63,072 bases of DNA from Gammaproteobacteria bacterium (GTDB lineage Bacteria > Pseudomonadota > Gammaproteobacteria > SZUA-229): positions 1 through 63,072 of the forward strand of contig JALWPK010000143.1 of NCBI GenBank assembly GCA_026995045.1, read 5' to 3'. Below are positions 19,309-29,396 of this stretch, piece after piece (position 1 is the stretch's first letter; each line of letters starts with the position of its first letter). The notes under the pieces are model-generated. The model did not search any database, was not told the origin of the DNA, and saw nothing but the letters and a program-made list of their open reading frames with translations. Position numbers and translations under genes: made by a program.

Positions 19309-19767
19309 TCAGATGTTTGCCTGCATCACCATTTCTTCCATTGCTTCAATATCCAGAATACTGGCGGCGGCGCCATTCACCCTGATTTTTTGCGCCACCA
19401 TCGGATGATTGTCTTCTGCATATTCATCCGGTTTGATTTGATCGCGATTGAATATGCTGACATGCGGCACGCCCGAAATCGCCACGCCGATGTATGGGTA
19501 GGCGCTGTCTTTTTGCATGCTGTACAGCACGGCAATCTGGGTGCTGGTGGAAACCTTGCCCTCAAAACCGCCGGCCACTTCAAATGAAACCAGCGGCACG
19601 TCAACACCGCGCCAGTTCATTTTGCCAAGCAACCATTCAGGCGCATTCTCTATCTCCGCCACATCGCGTGACGGGATGATTTCTGCAATCGCCGCATTGG
19701 GCACTATCACATTTTCAGACTGCAGGGTCAGCAAAACGCATTTGATCTGTTCGTGTATTCCGTCCAT
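19309..19767 (-). CDS. chpC: CheW-like protein ChpC
   Basis: 152-residue single CheW domain protein (VLLTLQSENVIVPNAAIAEI, then LLGKMNWRGVDVPLVSFE). In Pseudomonas ChpC is an accessory adaptor of the Chp chemosensory system governing twitching motility. Its ATG overlaps the chpA stop codon by one base, indicating translational coupling. In P. aeruginosa a CheB homologue (ChpB) lies between chpA and chpC; here it is missing. Paralogy with PilI is evident, but position argues for ChpC. Confidence 0.85.
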   Translation of the reverse strand: MDGIHEQIKCVLLTLQSENVIVPNAAIAEIIPSRDVAEIENAPEWLLGKMNWRGVDVPLVSFEVAGGFEGKVSTSTQIAVLYSMQKDSAYPYIGVAISGVPHVSIFNRDQIKPDEYAEDNHPMVAQKIRVNGAAASILDIEAMEEMVMQANI

Positions 19768-22700
19768 CAGGCAACGCTTATCAGTTCGTTAATATTCTTC
19801 ATCAATTCTTCTTCCTGATAGGGCTTGCCAAGATACTGGTTGACGCCGATTTCCATCGCTTTTTCCTTGTGCTTGCCGCCGGTGCGCGAGGTGATCATGA
19901 TAATCGGCAAATCCTTGAGCTTGTCATCATTTCGAATATAGGTTGCCAGTTCGAAGCCGTCCATACGCGGCATTTCGATATCCAGCAGCATCAAATCCGG
20001 TTTCATTTCCTGCAACTGGTTGGTGGCGTCGACGCCATCTTTCGCCGCCACCACATTGATGCCATGTCGTTCGAGCATGCGCGCGGTTACCTTGCGGATG
20101 GTAATAGAATCGTCGACCACCATCACTGTGGTCACTTTCTTTTCCTGCACCGGCTCCGGCGCAACGGAAACGGCTTCTTCCTCGGCTTGCTTGAACAGCG
20201 CCTCGCCGACGACCAGTGCGGACATCTCCAGAATCAACACCACGCGTCCATCCGCCAGAATGGTCGCGCCGGCGATGCCCCGGACCGTTCCAATTTGCAA
20301 ACCAACCGGTTTCACCACAATTTCACGGCGCCCGACCAGATCATCCACATGCAGCGCAAAATGCTGATCGCCTACCCTGGCGAGCATCACCGGGAACAGA
20401 CGCAGTTGATTGCTGTAATCCGGCTGGTGACCGGTAAGCAGATGACCAAGGTGTTTCAGTTCATACTCAACACCATTAAATTCGTATTTTGTTTGCCCGC
20501 TGTCATAGAAACGCTGCAATTCAACGCCGGTGATGCGCACCACGCCTTCGATACTGGCCAATGGAATCGCATAAATGTCATCGCCAGCATTCACCAGCAA
20601 CGCCTGGTTGATAGCCAGGGTCAGCGGCAAGCGAATGGTGAAATCAGCGCCGCGCCCTTTGCGCGTATCAATTTCCAGCAAACCGCCAAGCTGTTTGATT
20701 TCGCTGTCTACCACATCCATGCCCACGCCACGACCGGCAATCTGGGAAACCGACTCTGCCGTACTGAAGCCGGATTTCAGAATTAGTTGCAGCACATCAT
20801 GATCTGTCAATGTGTTATCGGCTTCTATCAAACCCTGTTTAATCGCCTTGGCGCGAATTGCATCGGCATCGATGCCGGCGCCATCATCGCTGACCTTGAT
20901 TAAGACATCCGAACCCTGCCTGTTGACCTGGATAACAATGCGGCCGGTTTCCGGCTTGCCCGCCGCCCGTCTTTCCGCCGGCGATTCAATGCCATGTGCG
21001 ACCGCATTACGCAACATGTGTTCCAGCGGCGCAATAATCCGGTCAAGCACCGTGCGATCCACTTCATTGCTGTCGCCGATAATTTCCAGCTCGACTTCCT
21101 TATCCAGCTCGCGCGCAGTCTGGCGAACGATACGGCGCAAACGCGTGCCCAGGCCGCCAAAACGCACCATGCGCGTACGCATCAGGCCTTCCTGCAATTC
21201 AGTGCTGACTCGCGACTCCTGCAACAACAGGGTTTCAGAATCACGGGTAATGTCCGCGAGAATCTCCTTGATGCTCTCTACGTCGCCCGCAGTTTCCGCC
21301 AGACTGCGTGACAGCTGTTGAATGGTTGAATACCTGTCCATTTCCAGCGGGTCAAAATCCGCATCATAATGATCGTCTTCACGCTCCTTTTCATAACTGG
21401 AGCGAATCTGGATTTCGGTTTCGATTTCCAGCTTTCTTAACTGCTCTTTCAGGCGAACCACCGTTGAATCCAGTTCGCCAAGGTTAAAGCTGAAATCCGC
21501 AACCTGCTTACTCATGCGGGCGTGATAGATATTCACCTCACCGGCGTAGTTGACAAGGTCATTCAGCAAATCCGCACGCACGCGTACCTGCTCTTGCGTA
21601 TCCCTGCCGGTATCCGTCGCGCGTTCGCCCCAGCGCGGCGCAGCCTCCGCCAGCTCAAGTTCTTCCGGAATATCGGATGCGCGCCGGCCATGCATTACCG
21701 GCGGTATCTCCGGCCCTTCATTGTCATCGATATCAACTGATTTGAGTTCTTCCAGATCAACATCAAACCGCTCAACAGCGCGCTGCTCCGGCACACCACC
21801 GCGCGCCAGCACGTCCAGCCTCTCAACCAGCAGCTGTGAATCCTGCAGAGGCTTGCGCGCCTTGACGCTCTCCAGCATACTGTTCAGCGCGTCAAGTGAA
21901 TCATTCAGGTGATCAAACAGCACCTGATCCGCCTTGACCTTGTTTTCCGACCACTTGACCACCAGCGTTTCCAGCGCATGTGTCAGATTACCGACCGGCG
22001 TCAGTTCGGCCATGCGCGCGCCCCCCTTCAGGGTGTGCATGTAACGCTGCAGTTGCTGGATCTCCTGCATGTCGCTTTTATCTTCACGCAGCTTGAGCAA
22101 GCTGCCTTCACAACTCTCCAGCAGCTCCTCCGCCTCTTCCAGAAAGATATCGATCAGGTCGTTATCAATATCACCATAATCCACCGTGTCGGCAGGCTGT
22201 GTTAGCGCCTCCTCTGCCTCCATAGCTGATGCAGTTTCCGCCTGTTGTCCAGTTTCCGTTTCTGTAGACAACACTGTTTCATCCGTTTCAGCGGTTTCAT
22301 TTTCCACGCCCGATTTGACAACGGATGTTTCCTGCGCCGCAACAGGCGCATCGGCGGGGTGTGAAACGGTCTGCAGTTGCTGCTGCAGCTCATCCTGCAC
22401 CAGTCTGTTCAGCTTGTCCTGTAACGGCTTGTCAGCGCGCGGCATGCTGCCTTCCTTGATCAGACTCAGCATGTCACTGACCGAATCGATAACTTCCTCT
22501 ATTGTGACCACCGCCTGCTCTGGCATGGTGTTATCAGACGCCTCATTGCGCGCCTTGACATATTTTTCCGCAGCGCCACACAGCGCGGCAATCGCCTCTA
22601 TTTCCGCTGTGCGAGCACTACCATATAGCGTATGAAATGCGCGTATCAGGTTTTTGTCCGCCAGCAGCAGATTCTCGCCGGACTTGTGTTCCGCCAGCAT

Positions 22701-25661
22701 CTTGCGCACATCTTCAATATGCCCCAGGCTTTCATCATAATATATCCTGAACAGCACCGGATCCATATCAAGCTCTTCAGACAGCGACGCCGAGCCTTTG
22801 TCATCTGTTTCACTATCCTGTATACGCACGCTATCTTTCAGGTGTTCGTAATCATCATCCTGATCATCTTGTAACGATAATGTTATCGTCTCTTCCCCTT
22901 CTCCTTCTCTGTCGGTTATATCCGCAACTGAAAAACTGAGTTCCTCTGTTTCGGTTTCCGAAAACGGTTCAGCAGGCATGCCCTGATCCGTCTCCACCAG
23001 CTCAACTTCCGCGCCATCACTGCGCTGTGCTTGCAAGCCTGCAGCTTCGTCTTCCTCGCCCAGGCCTGTTTCGACGCCGGGCAATGACGCGTCTGCCTCT
23101 TCCATCAACTCATCGATACTGAAGCTTGCCGCAGTTTCACCTTTACTGCCGTCTGACCCGTCAGCGCCTAAATCAATAACCTCCGCCATCGACACATCCA
23201 GTGTATCGCCATCCAGTTCATCAAGAGTTATTTCGCTGAATTCTTCTGTTGAAGCGGACTCTGTCTGTTTGTCAGGCTGCCCATTATTGACAGCTGAAGG
23301 CGCCTGCAGGTCAGCTTCTGGCGGCTCGCGTCCTTCAGCCAGCGCATCTGCAGCCGCCATCAGCTCATAAATATTTTCCACCGGCTCACGATTGCCGTTT
23401 AACTGCTCGATCAACTGTGGCAACACTGCCAGCGCTTCCTCAACCTTTGACGCCAGTAAATCGGTCGGCTCGATTTTTTTATCCAGCACCCGGTTGAGCA
23501 TGTTTTCAAATTTCCATGCAAACTCGCCTATCAGTTGTGCGCCGACCAGCCTGCCACTGCCCTTGAGGGTGTGGAAATTTCGTCTTACAGTGGTGAGCGA
23601 CTCTTCGTCTTCGCGATTGGCAATCCAGCCAGGCAGGGTGGCGTGCATTTCTTCCAACACTTCAACCGCTTCTTCAATGAATATCTCAAGAATTTCCTGA
23701 TCCGGGTCTTCGCCCAGAATTTCATACTGCTGGTATCCAGCGATGGCAGCTGATGGCGATTCTGCAGCCTGACTTGTTTCTTCAAGCGTTACTGTCTCGA
23801 CAGCATCATCTTCTGCAGGCTTGTTTTCGGCTGCCCCTCCAGAGGATGTGTCCGGCGTTATCTCCAGACTGACCGGCGCGCGACTGTCATCCTCCTTGTC
23901 ATTACCGGAATCATCCGCTTCCTTGCCGCCTGTTTCCGCCCTGTCAGCAGGCATGTTGCAGGAAAGCGTAACCTTGTTCAGGATTTCTGCGGCTGCATTG
24001 CCCGCACGCAATCCCTGCTCGACGCCCGGGCGGCCTTCAGTCATGGCCTCCAGATAGTATTCAATGGATGTCACCACATCAGCGACACTGTCCTGCTCAG
24101 ACTCATCCGGCATGTGCCTGTTGGCTTTCAAGGCTACCCGCACATAATCAATCAGTTTTGACAGCTGGTTCTCAATGCTGGCCATCGGCAGCATGGTGGC
24201 CATGCCGCGCACTTCTTCAAGCTTTTGCAGAATAACATCAAGTTGACCCTCATCACCCACGCCGGAAGTAAAAGCGAGTATGGCTTCTTTTGCGCCACTG
24301 AAGTTTTTCAGGCCTTCGCCAATAACCGTATCCAGCACCTGCCGATACTCTGCTGCAGGGATATTGCTGTCGGCGACAAGGGCGCCGCTATCCGACAAAC
24401 CTGAGCGCTCCGCAATAAAATTGTCCAGTTCGGACTCTGCGCCAAGCAGGCTGCCGGCAATATCCATCACCGCGTCTTCATCCGCCTGCCTGTCCCCGGC
24501 GACCATCGCCTCGATGACTTCTTTTTGCTTGAGGATCGTCTCTCTCGCCGCCCCAAGGCCGAGCATGCCGTAGGTATCGCCTATTCTCATCAGCTGTTCG
24601 CTCAACGGCTCCAGCTGCTTCATGTCCTGATCACTGCTGTGCACAAACAGTTCCAACACGTCTTTTACCTGGGCAAGATCTTCACGGATGCCTTGTGACA
24701 CTGTGTCAAACAGCTCGGTGTTCAGGCCGGCCATGCCGCTGCCTGTCGTTGATACCTCCTCATCTGAAGGCATGATTTCGTCCAGCGCGTAGGCCTGCTT
24801 GACCTTGCTGACTTTTTCGCCAGCCGACTCGCTTCGGCCAATGTAATACAGCAGGTTCTTTAACAGTTCCTGCGAATAATCATTGGCAAAGGCGTCTTCA
24901 CCTTCATCCAGCAGTTGCTTGATCTGCCGATCCACATGCCCCAGCAACATCTTGATGCTGATATTTGTATCCAGCCCCTCTTCACGCAGCGCCTCAATCA
25001 GGGCGGCGACTACCATCCATAACTTGCGCACAGCGTGCTGTGAGGTCGCTTTCTCCAGTCTCACCAGCACCGCAGCCATGCGTTGCAGCGCCGCATCAAC
25101 CTTGTTGTTTTTCAGGAAATCCAGCAGACCTATCTGGTAATGCGTGCGCAGCCGTTTCGCCTGCGCCTGTAACTGCCCAGGCTCATCAGGCATATCCGCC
25201 TCATCCAGCCCCAGATCAACATCCTCAATGGCGGGCAGAAACAACACACTTTCTGACAACAGTTTTTCCTTGCGCGCGGTGCGCAAGTCATTCATCAGGG
25301 GCAACAACACGATGGGCGCATCCTTGTTGCCAGCCTGAATGCCTTCAAGATAATCCGGCAACTGCAACATGGCTCGCATTAATACATCGAATGCGTCTTC
25401 CGGCTTGTCTATTTCACCCGCCAGCTGCGCATTGGCGGTTTCCAGCATTTCTTCCGCCAGCATGGCGGCGCCGTAGACTTCCACCATTTGCAGGGTGCCA
25501 TAGACGAGCTTGAGTTCATCTATGCATTTTTGCAGCAATGACTCGTCATCGGGCTTTTCTATGTATTCGGACAGCGCAGATTGCGCCTCGGACAATATCG
25601 TATCAAGCTGCTTCTTTACCCAGCTGAGGGAGTTGTAATCAATTGTTCCTTCAGTACTCAT
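19767..25661 (-). CDS. chpA: Chemosensory hybrid histidine kinase ChpA
   Basis: Giant CheA-type kinase of 1964 residues. Three canonical phosphotransfer His motifs are visible: FHTLKGSGR (His697), FHTLYGSAR (His1010) and MHTLKGGAR (His1209). The first about 600 residues contain further degenerate HPt-like helical bundles without the motif. A dimerisation region follows (about 1330-1480), then the ATPase domain (MLRNAVAHGIESPAERR near 1550, DDGAGID, GRGVGMDVV), a CheW domain (about 1680-1820) and a C-terminal receiver with Asp1894 in LMLLDIEMPRMDG. It couples the PilJ receptor to response regulators PilG and PilH. Linkers are acidic and Ser/Thr-rich. Confidence 0.95.
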   Translation of the reverse strand: MSTEGTIDYNSLSWVKKQLDTILSEAQSALSEYIEKPDDESLLQKCIDELKLVYGTLQMVEVYGAAMLAEEMLETANAQLAGEIDKPEDAFDVLMRAMLQLPDYLEGIQAGNKDAPIVLLPLMNDLRTARKEKLLSESVLFLPAIEDVDLGLDEADMPDEPGQLQAQAKRLRTHYQIGLLDFLKNNKVDAALQRMAAVLVRLEKATSQHAVRKLWMVVAALIEALREEGLDTNISIKMLLGHVDRQIKQLLDEGEDAFANDYSQELLKNLLYYIGRSESAGEKVSKVKQAYALDEIMPSDEEVSTTGSGMAGLNTELFDTVSQGIREDLAQVKDVLELFVHSSDQDMKQLEPLSEQLMRIGDTYGMLGLGAARETILKQKEVIEAMVAGDRQADEDAVMDIAGSLLGAESELDNFIAERSGLSDSGALVADSNIPAAEYRQVLDTVIGEGLKNFSGAKEAILAFTSGVGDEGQLDVILQKLEEVRGMATMLPMASIENQLSKLIDYVRVALKANRHMPDESEQDSVADVVTSIEYYLEAMTEGRPGVEQGLRAGNAAAEILNKVTLSCNMPADRAETGGKEADDSGNDKEDDSRAPVSLEITPDTSSGGAAENKPAEDDAVETVTLEETSQAAESPSAAIAGYQQYEILGEDPDQEILEIFIEEAVEVLEEMHATLPGWIANREDEESLTTVRRNFHTLKGSGRLVGAQLIGEFAWKFENMLNRVLDKKIEPTDLLASKVEEALAVLPQLIEQLNGNREPVENIYELMAAADALAEGREPPEADLQAPSAVNNGQPDKQTESASTEEFSEITLDELDGDTLDVSMAEVIDLGADGSDGSKGETAASFSIDELMEEADASLPGVETGLGEEDEAAGLQAQRSDGAEVELVETDQGMPAEPFSETETEELSFSVADITDREGEGEETITLSLQDDQDDDYEHLKDSVRIQDSETDDKGSASLSEELDMDPVLFRIYYDESLGHIEDVRKMLAEHKSGENLLLADKNLIRAFHTLYGSARTAEIEAIAALCGAAEKYVKARNEASDNTMPEQAVVTIEEVIDSVSDMLSLIKEGSMPRADKPLQDKLNRLVQDELQQQLQTVSHPADAPVAAQETSVVKSGVENETAETDETVLSTETETGQQAETASAMEAEEALTQPADTVDYGDIDNDLIDIFLEEAEELLESCEGSLLKLREDKSDMQEIQQLQRYMHTLKGGARMAELTPVGNLTHALETLVVKWSENKVKADQVLFDHLNDSLDALNSMLESVKARKPLQDSQLLVERLDVLARGGVPEQRAVERFDVDLEELKSVDIDDNEGPEIPPVMHGRRASDIPEELELAEAAPRWGERATDTGRDTQEQVRVRADLLNDLVNYAGEVNIYHARMSKQVADFSFNLGELDSTVVRLKEQLRKLEIETEIQIRSSYEKEREDDHYDADFDPLEMDRYSTIQQLSRSLAETAGDVESIKEILADITRDSETLLLQESRVSTELQEGLMRTRMVRFGGLGTRLRRIVRQTARELDKEVELEIIGDSNEVDRTVLDRIIAPLEHMLRNAVAHGIESPAERRAAGKPETGRIVIQVNRQGSDVLIKVSDDGAGIDADAIRAKAIKQGLIEADNTLTDHDVLQLILKSGFSTAESVSQIAGRGVGMDVVDSEIKQLGGLLEIDTRKGRGADFTIRLPLTLAINQALLVNAGDDIYAIPLASIEGVVRITGVELQRFYDSGQTKYEFNGVEYELKHLGHLLTGHQPDYSNQLRLFPVMLARVGDQHFALHVDDLVGRREIVVKPVGLQIGTVRGIAGATILADGRVVLILEMSALVVGEALFKQAEEEAVSVAPEPVQEKKVTTVMVVDDSITIRKVTARMLERHGINVVAAKDGVDATNQLQEMKPDLMLLDIEMPRMDGFELATYIRNDDKLKDLPIIMITSRTGGKHKEKAMEIGVNQYLGKPYQEEELMKNINELISVA

Positions 25662-25710
25662 AGAAGCCAGCTCACCTGATATATGTTACTTGCCTGCGCG
25701 TGTATTGCTT

Positions 25711-27774
25711 TTATGCCTGATTCTCAAGCACGACGGTCTCCATGCTTTCTTCTGACTCGGAGGGCAGCTTGAAGCCGGATACTGAACGACTCAGTTCGGT
25801 GGACAATTCATTCAATGCATCCAGCGCGCGCGAGGTTTCTTCTGTGCCTTCCGATGTTTGCAGTGTAATTTCCTGAATCACGGTCATCGACTGCGATACA
25901 TTGTTCGCGACAATCGACTGTTGTTTCGCTGAATCCGAAATGCCCTGAATCAGTTTCGCCAGTTCGCCGGATACATCCTCAATTTCTTTCAACGCCTCAC
26001 CAGCGGCCTCGGCCATGGCGGCCCCGCTGACCACGCCGGCGGTGCTGATTTCCATCGATTTCACCGCTTCGTTGGTATCGGCTTGAATCGTATTCACCAG
26101 ACCTTCAATCTGCTTGGTTGCATTACCGGCGCGTTCCGCCAGACGTTGCACCTCGTCCGCCACCACTGCAAAACCACGACCGGCTTCGCCTGCGGTCGAC
26201 GCCTGAATCGCGGCGTTCAAGGCCAGAATGTTGGTCTGGTCGGCAATTTCAGTAATCAGGCCCACGATGTCGCCAATCTCCTGTGAAGATTCGCCAAGGC
26301 GCTTGATGCGTTTTGAGGTTTCCTGAATCTGTTCACGGATGTTATCCATACTGCTGATGGTCTTGCGCACCACCTCGGCGCCTTTTTGCGCAATTTCCAC
26401 CGATTTCTGCGCTACCTCTGCTGACTCGGCCGCCTCTTTGGTTACATTCTCCATGGATTCAGCCATATCGGTAATCGCCGCGGACGCCGAAGCAATTTCA
26501 CGCGCCTGCTTGTTGGAGGCTTCCGCCAGTTCAGCCGCTGTAGACTGCGTGCGCTCGGTAGAGGCGTTAACCTCAACCGCTGTTGAGTTAATGGTGGTTA
26601 CCAGGGTGCGCAGTGCGTCAATCGTAAAGTTCACCGAGTCGGCGATCGCGCCGGTAATTTCTTCGGTTACCGTGGTGTGCACGGTTAGGTCGCCATCCGC
26701 AAGGTTTGCCATTTCATCCAGTAGCCGCAGAATCGCGCGCTGGTTGCGACGGTTGTTTTCCAGCGCTTCTTCCTCGCGCTGGCGGGCGTCCTTGAGGAAC
26801 AGGAAGCCGCCAATCAAAATCAGCAACACCGCGATGCCGCCGAATATAATGCCAACCAACTGTATCTGATCAAGCAGCTCTGACTGGCCGGTAATCTCAT
26901 CCTGCAATAACTGCAGCTTGCTTAACAGGTCGGTACTGTCATCACCAATCAGACCTGCGGCATCCTTCACTTCAAACAGCTCGGGCGACAGTTCCAGAAT
27001 ACCCGCAATGTTGTCGCTCACCGCGCTAATCAGCATCGCCACTTCACGCAGTTTGGTTACGGCTTCCTTGTCGGTAACTTTTTCAATGCGCAGCGCTTTT
27101 GAACCTTTCAGCAAGCCTTCCAGCACACGGCCAAACAGGGCGGCGTCACGGCCGAACCGGTCCGCCGCCGCGGCGGCTTCTTCACCACCGGCCAACACCT
27201 GGTTAAGGTTGTTTTTAATACGTTGTGACAGCATCATCTGGCGACTGGCGAGATAAATCTGGCGTTGTGAGGCTTTTTTGCGCATCAACACGCCCACCAC
27301 TTCATCAGAATAGGTCAGCATTTGCGGGATAAAGCTGTCGATAACCTGATACAGCTCGCGCACTTCCGAAATCGCCTGCTTGCCACCGAGAATCACTTCG
27401 ATATCGCCGCGATACCGGCGCCATGAGGCCTCCACCTCATCAAGCACCTGCGAGAATTGCTCCGCCAGTGGTGGGACGCCCTCGGTCGTATTGCCAATGC
27501 GATATGTATCCAGTATCCCGTCAAAGCGCGCGCGACTCTGCGCCAGTTTGGTGAAATCATCCTCATTACCGGATGACGCGCCCAGACCGTATGTCGCCAT
27601 CTGCTGCGATAACAGCAGCTGTTCCGACACCAGCTCGATATGTTTCTGCAAATCACCACGTTTGGCGCCCGCATAATACAGGCTGCCGACCATTGCCAGC
27701 ACCGATATAACCAGTAACACGGTAAGCACCAACAGTGACTTGTTGACTGATGATTTTTTTCTTTCTGCGCTCAT
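25711..27774 (-). CDS. pilJ: Twitching motility methyl-accepting receptor PilJ
   Basis: 687-residue transmembrane chemoreceptor. An N-terminal helix (about 14-34) and a second (about 305-327, [20 protein letters not shown]) bracket a periplasmic helical sensor module of the PilJ type. A HAMP-like segment and a long MCP signalling coiled coil follow, with the hairpin tip [17 protein letters not shown]. Partners are PilI (CheW) and ChpA, encoded on either side. No CheR-like PilK gene follows it; chpA starts after a 49-bp gap, so receptor methylation must rely on enzymes encoded elsewhere, if it occurs. Confidence 0.94.
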   Translation of the reverse strand: MSAERKKSSVNKSLLVLTVLLVISVLAMVGSLYYAGAKRGDLQKHIELVSEQLLLSQQMATYGLGASSGNEDDFTKLAQSRARFDGILDTYRIGNTTEGVPPLAEQFSQVLDEVEASWRRYRGDIEVILGGKQAISEVRELYQVIDSFIPQMLTYSDEVVGVLMRKKASQRQIYLASRQMMLSQRIKNNLNQVLAGGEEAAAAADRFGRDAALFGRVLEGLLKGSKALRIEKVTDKEAVTKLREVAMLISAVSDNIAGILELSPELFEVKDAAGLIGDDSTDLLSKLQLLQDEITGQSELLDQIQLVGIIFGGIAVLLILIGGFLFLKDARQREEEALENNRRNQRAILRLLDEMANLADGDLTVHTTVTEEITGAIADSVNFTIDALRTLVTTINSTAVEVNASTERTQSTAAELAEASNKQAREIASASAAITDMAESMENVTKEAAESAEVAQKSVEIAQKGAEVVRKTISSMDNIREQIQETSKRIKRLGESSQEIGDIVGLITEIADQTNILALNAAIQASTAGEAGRGFAVVADEVQRLAERAGNATKQIEGLVNTIQADTNEAVKSMEISTAGVVSGAAMAEAAGEALKEIEDVSGELAKLIQGISDSAKQQSIVANNVSQSMTVIQEITLQTSEGTEETSRALDALNELSTELSRSVSGFKLPSESEESMETVVLENQA

Positions 27775-27819
27775 TGGCTTGTCTCTCTTTATATGCAGAC
27801 TCTTTCGGCCTGCTTTATT

Positions 27820-28356
27820 TTATATAGATGCTTTGGCAAAACGCTCGTCACGCGACATTTGCACAAAACTGAATACGGGCCAGCATTCCGATTGTTGTTT
27901 GAATGCCTTTTTCACATACGGTGTAATGCTTTCGCTTATCTCGGGCAGCTCATCTGTCTCGTCCTTGCGAAGAAAATGGCGCATGCCATATATCTCTTCA
28001 ACAACAAGACCGGTATTAAAGCCTTTGTAATCGATAACAATCACACGTCCTTTTTGTCGGTGCTGGATATCTTCGCCCAGCACAAAGCCTTTCATATCCA
28101 GTATCGGCAGCAGACTGCCGCGCACATTGGCGACGCCAACCACCCAGGATTGCACGCCCGGCACGCTGGTGCATTCAGGCAAATCCAGTATTTCCTTGAC
28201 TTCATCCATCGCCGCGATCAGTTTGTCATTACCGATACGAAAACCGACGCCCACCCATTCCTGGTCGGATGTATCCGTCGCCGGCAAACCGGATGCGTTT
28301 TCCTGGCAGCGCCGCTCAATTTCCAGCAATAAGTCAAACGGATCGCTTGTGCTCAC
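27820..28356 (-). CDS. pilI: Twitching motility CheW-like adaptor PilI
   Basis: 178-residue CheW-domain adaptor (WVGVGFRIGNDKLIAAMDEV, VVGVANVRGSLLPILDMKGF). It is expected to bridge the PilJ receptor tip and ChpA kinase at the cell pole. It lies in the order pilG-pilH-pilI-pilJ typical of Pseudomonas and relatives; the gap to pilH is 26 bp. Confidence 0.92.
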   Translation of the reverse strand: MSTSDPFDLLLEIERRCQENASGLPATDTSDQEWVGVGFRIGNDKLIAAMDEVKEILDLPECTSVPGVQSWVVGVANVRGSLLPILDMKGFVLGEDIQHRQKGRVIVIDYKGFNTGLVVEEIYGMRHFLRKDETDELPEISESITPYVKKAFKQQSECWPVFSFVQMSRDERFAKASI

Positions 28357-28382
28357 CCTGATGCCTCCCCGTGAGTCTTTGG

Positions 28383-28748
28383 CTAGCCGGCCAGCGTCAT
28401 ATTGACGTGCTCAATCAATGCTTTTTCCTGTACGGGCTTGACAATGTAATCCTTGGCGCCCTGACGCATCGCCCACACCTTGTCTGTTTCCTGGTCTTTG
28501 GTGGTGACAATGATCACCGGAATGGAAGCGGTTTCTGGCAGCTTGGCAAGCTGACGTGTCGCCTGAAAACCATTCATGCCGGGCATCACTACATCCATCA
28601 GCACCATATCCGGCTGCATCTGACGCGCTGCTTCTATACCCTCTTCACCAGAGGTCGCCACGGTCACTTCGTGACCATGCTTTTCCAGCATGGTCTGCAA
28701 CACGTGCACTTCGGTCGGTGAATCATCTACTACGAGTATCTTTGCCAT
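28383..28748 (-). CDS. pilH: Response regulator PilH
   Basis: 121-residue stand-alone CheY-like receiver. The acidic pair is in ILVVDDSPTEV, the phospho-acceptor Asp in DMVLMDVVMPGMNG, the Thr in VIIVTTKDQ and the Lys in YIVKPVQEKAL. In Pseudomonas PilH works with PilG to set the balance of pilus extension and retraction and cAMP output. It is assigned PilH by order (second after pilG) and by the VMPGMNGFQATRQL signature. Confidence 0.92.
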   Translation of the reverse strand: MAKILVVDDSPTEVHVLQTMLEKHGHEVTVATSGEEGIEAARQMQPDMVLMDVVMPGMNGFQATRQLAKLPETASIPVIIVTTKDQETDKVWAMRQGAKDYIVKPVQEKALIEHVNMTLAG

Positions 28749-28815
28749 TGTTATTACCAGTTAATCTTTTTTGTTGTTGCGGTTCCTGTCTTCGTCTGCA
28801 AACACCCTGAATCGA

Positions 28816-29211
28816 TTATCGATTGATGGCGTGTTCTTTGATTGCTCCGAGCAAATCATCTTTTGTAAACGGTTTAGTCAGGTATTGAGTTGAGCCGACG
28901 ATGCGGCCACGCGCGCGGTCGAATATACTGTCCTTGCTCGACAGCATGATGACCGGGGTATCCTTGAAAGTGCTGTTGTTTTTAATCAGGGCGCAGGTCT
29001 GATAGCCATCCAGACGCGGCATCATGATATCGACAAAGATGATGTCCGGCTTGGATTCCGCAATTTTCGACAGCGCCTCGAAGCCATCTACCGCGGTAAA
29101 CACTTCGCAGCCTTCTTTTTTCAACAGATTTTCGGCAGTTCGACGTATTGTCTTGCTGTCGTCTATGACCATGACTTTCAGGTCACTAATATCAGCAATT
29201 TCTTCTGCCAT
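28816..29211 (-). CDS. pilG: Response regulator PilG
   Basis: 131-residue CheY-like receiver, the first gene of the Chp cluster. Key residues: Asp pair in VMVIDDSKTIRR, phospho-Asp in IIFVDIMMPRLDGYQ, Ser in VIMLSSKD and Lys in YLTKPFTKDDL. In Pseudomonas it is the main output regulator of ChpA acting on pilus extension. ATG 29211 is preferred, with GGGA 6 bp upstream; in-frame ATGs at 29217 and 29226 are alternatives. It is divergent from gshB, as in Pseudomonas. Confidence 0.92.
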   Translation of the reverse strand: MAEEIADISDLKVMVIDDSKTIRRTAENLLKKEGCEVFTAVDGFEALSKIAESKPDIIFVDIMMPRLDGYQTCALIKNNSTFKDTPVIMLSSKDSIFDRARGRIVGSTQYLTKPFTKDDLLGAIKEHAINR

Positions 29212-29396
29212 TGCCATCCCGTTCATTATGTGTTGTAGCCCGTAATACAGTTATAATTTGACTGTAGACCATGATTTAACAGTTAGCAATTATTCTGGAT
29301 TCAATCAGGTTTTTTGGCGGGAATTTTGCTTGGCGGCAATAACAGGGGCATACACAAACTCCCGACGCAGTCCGGATTCGGGGTAGAATCTTCGCC

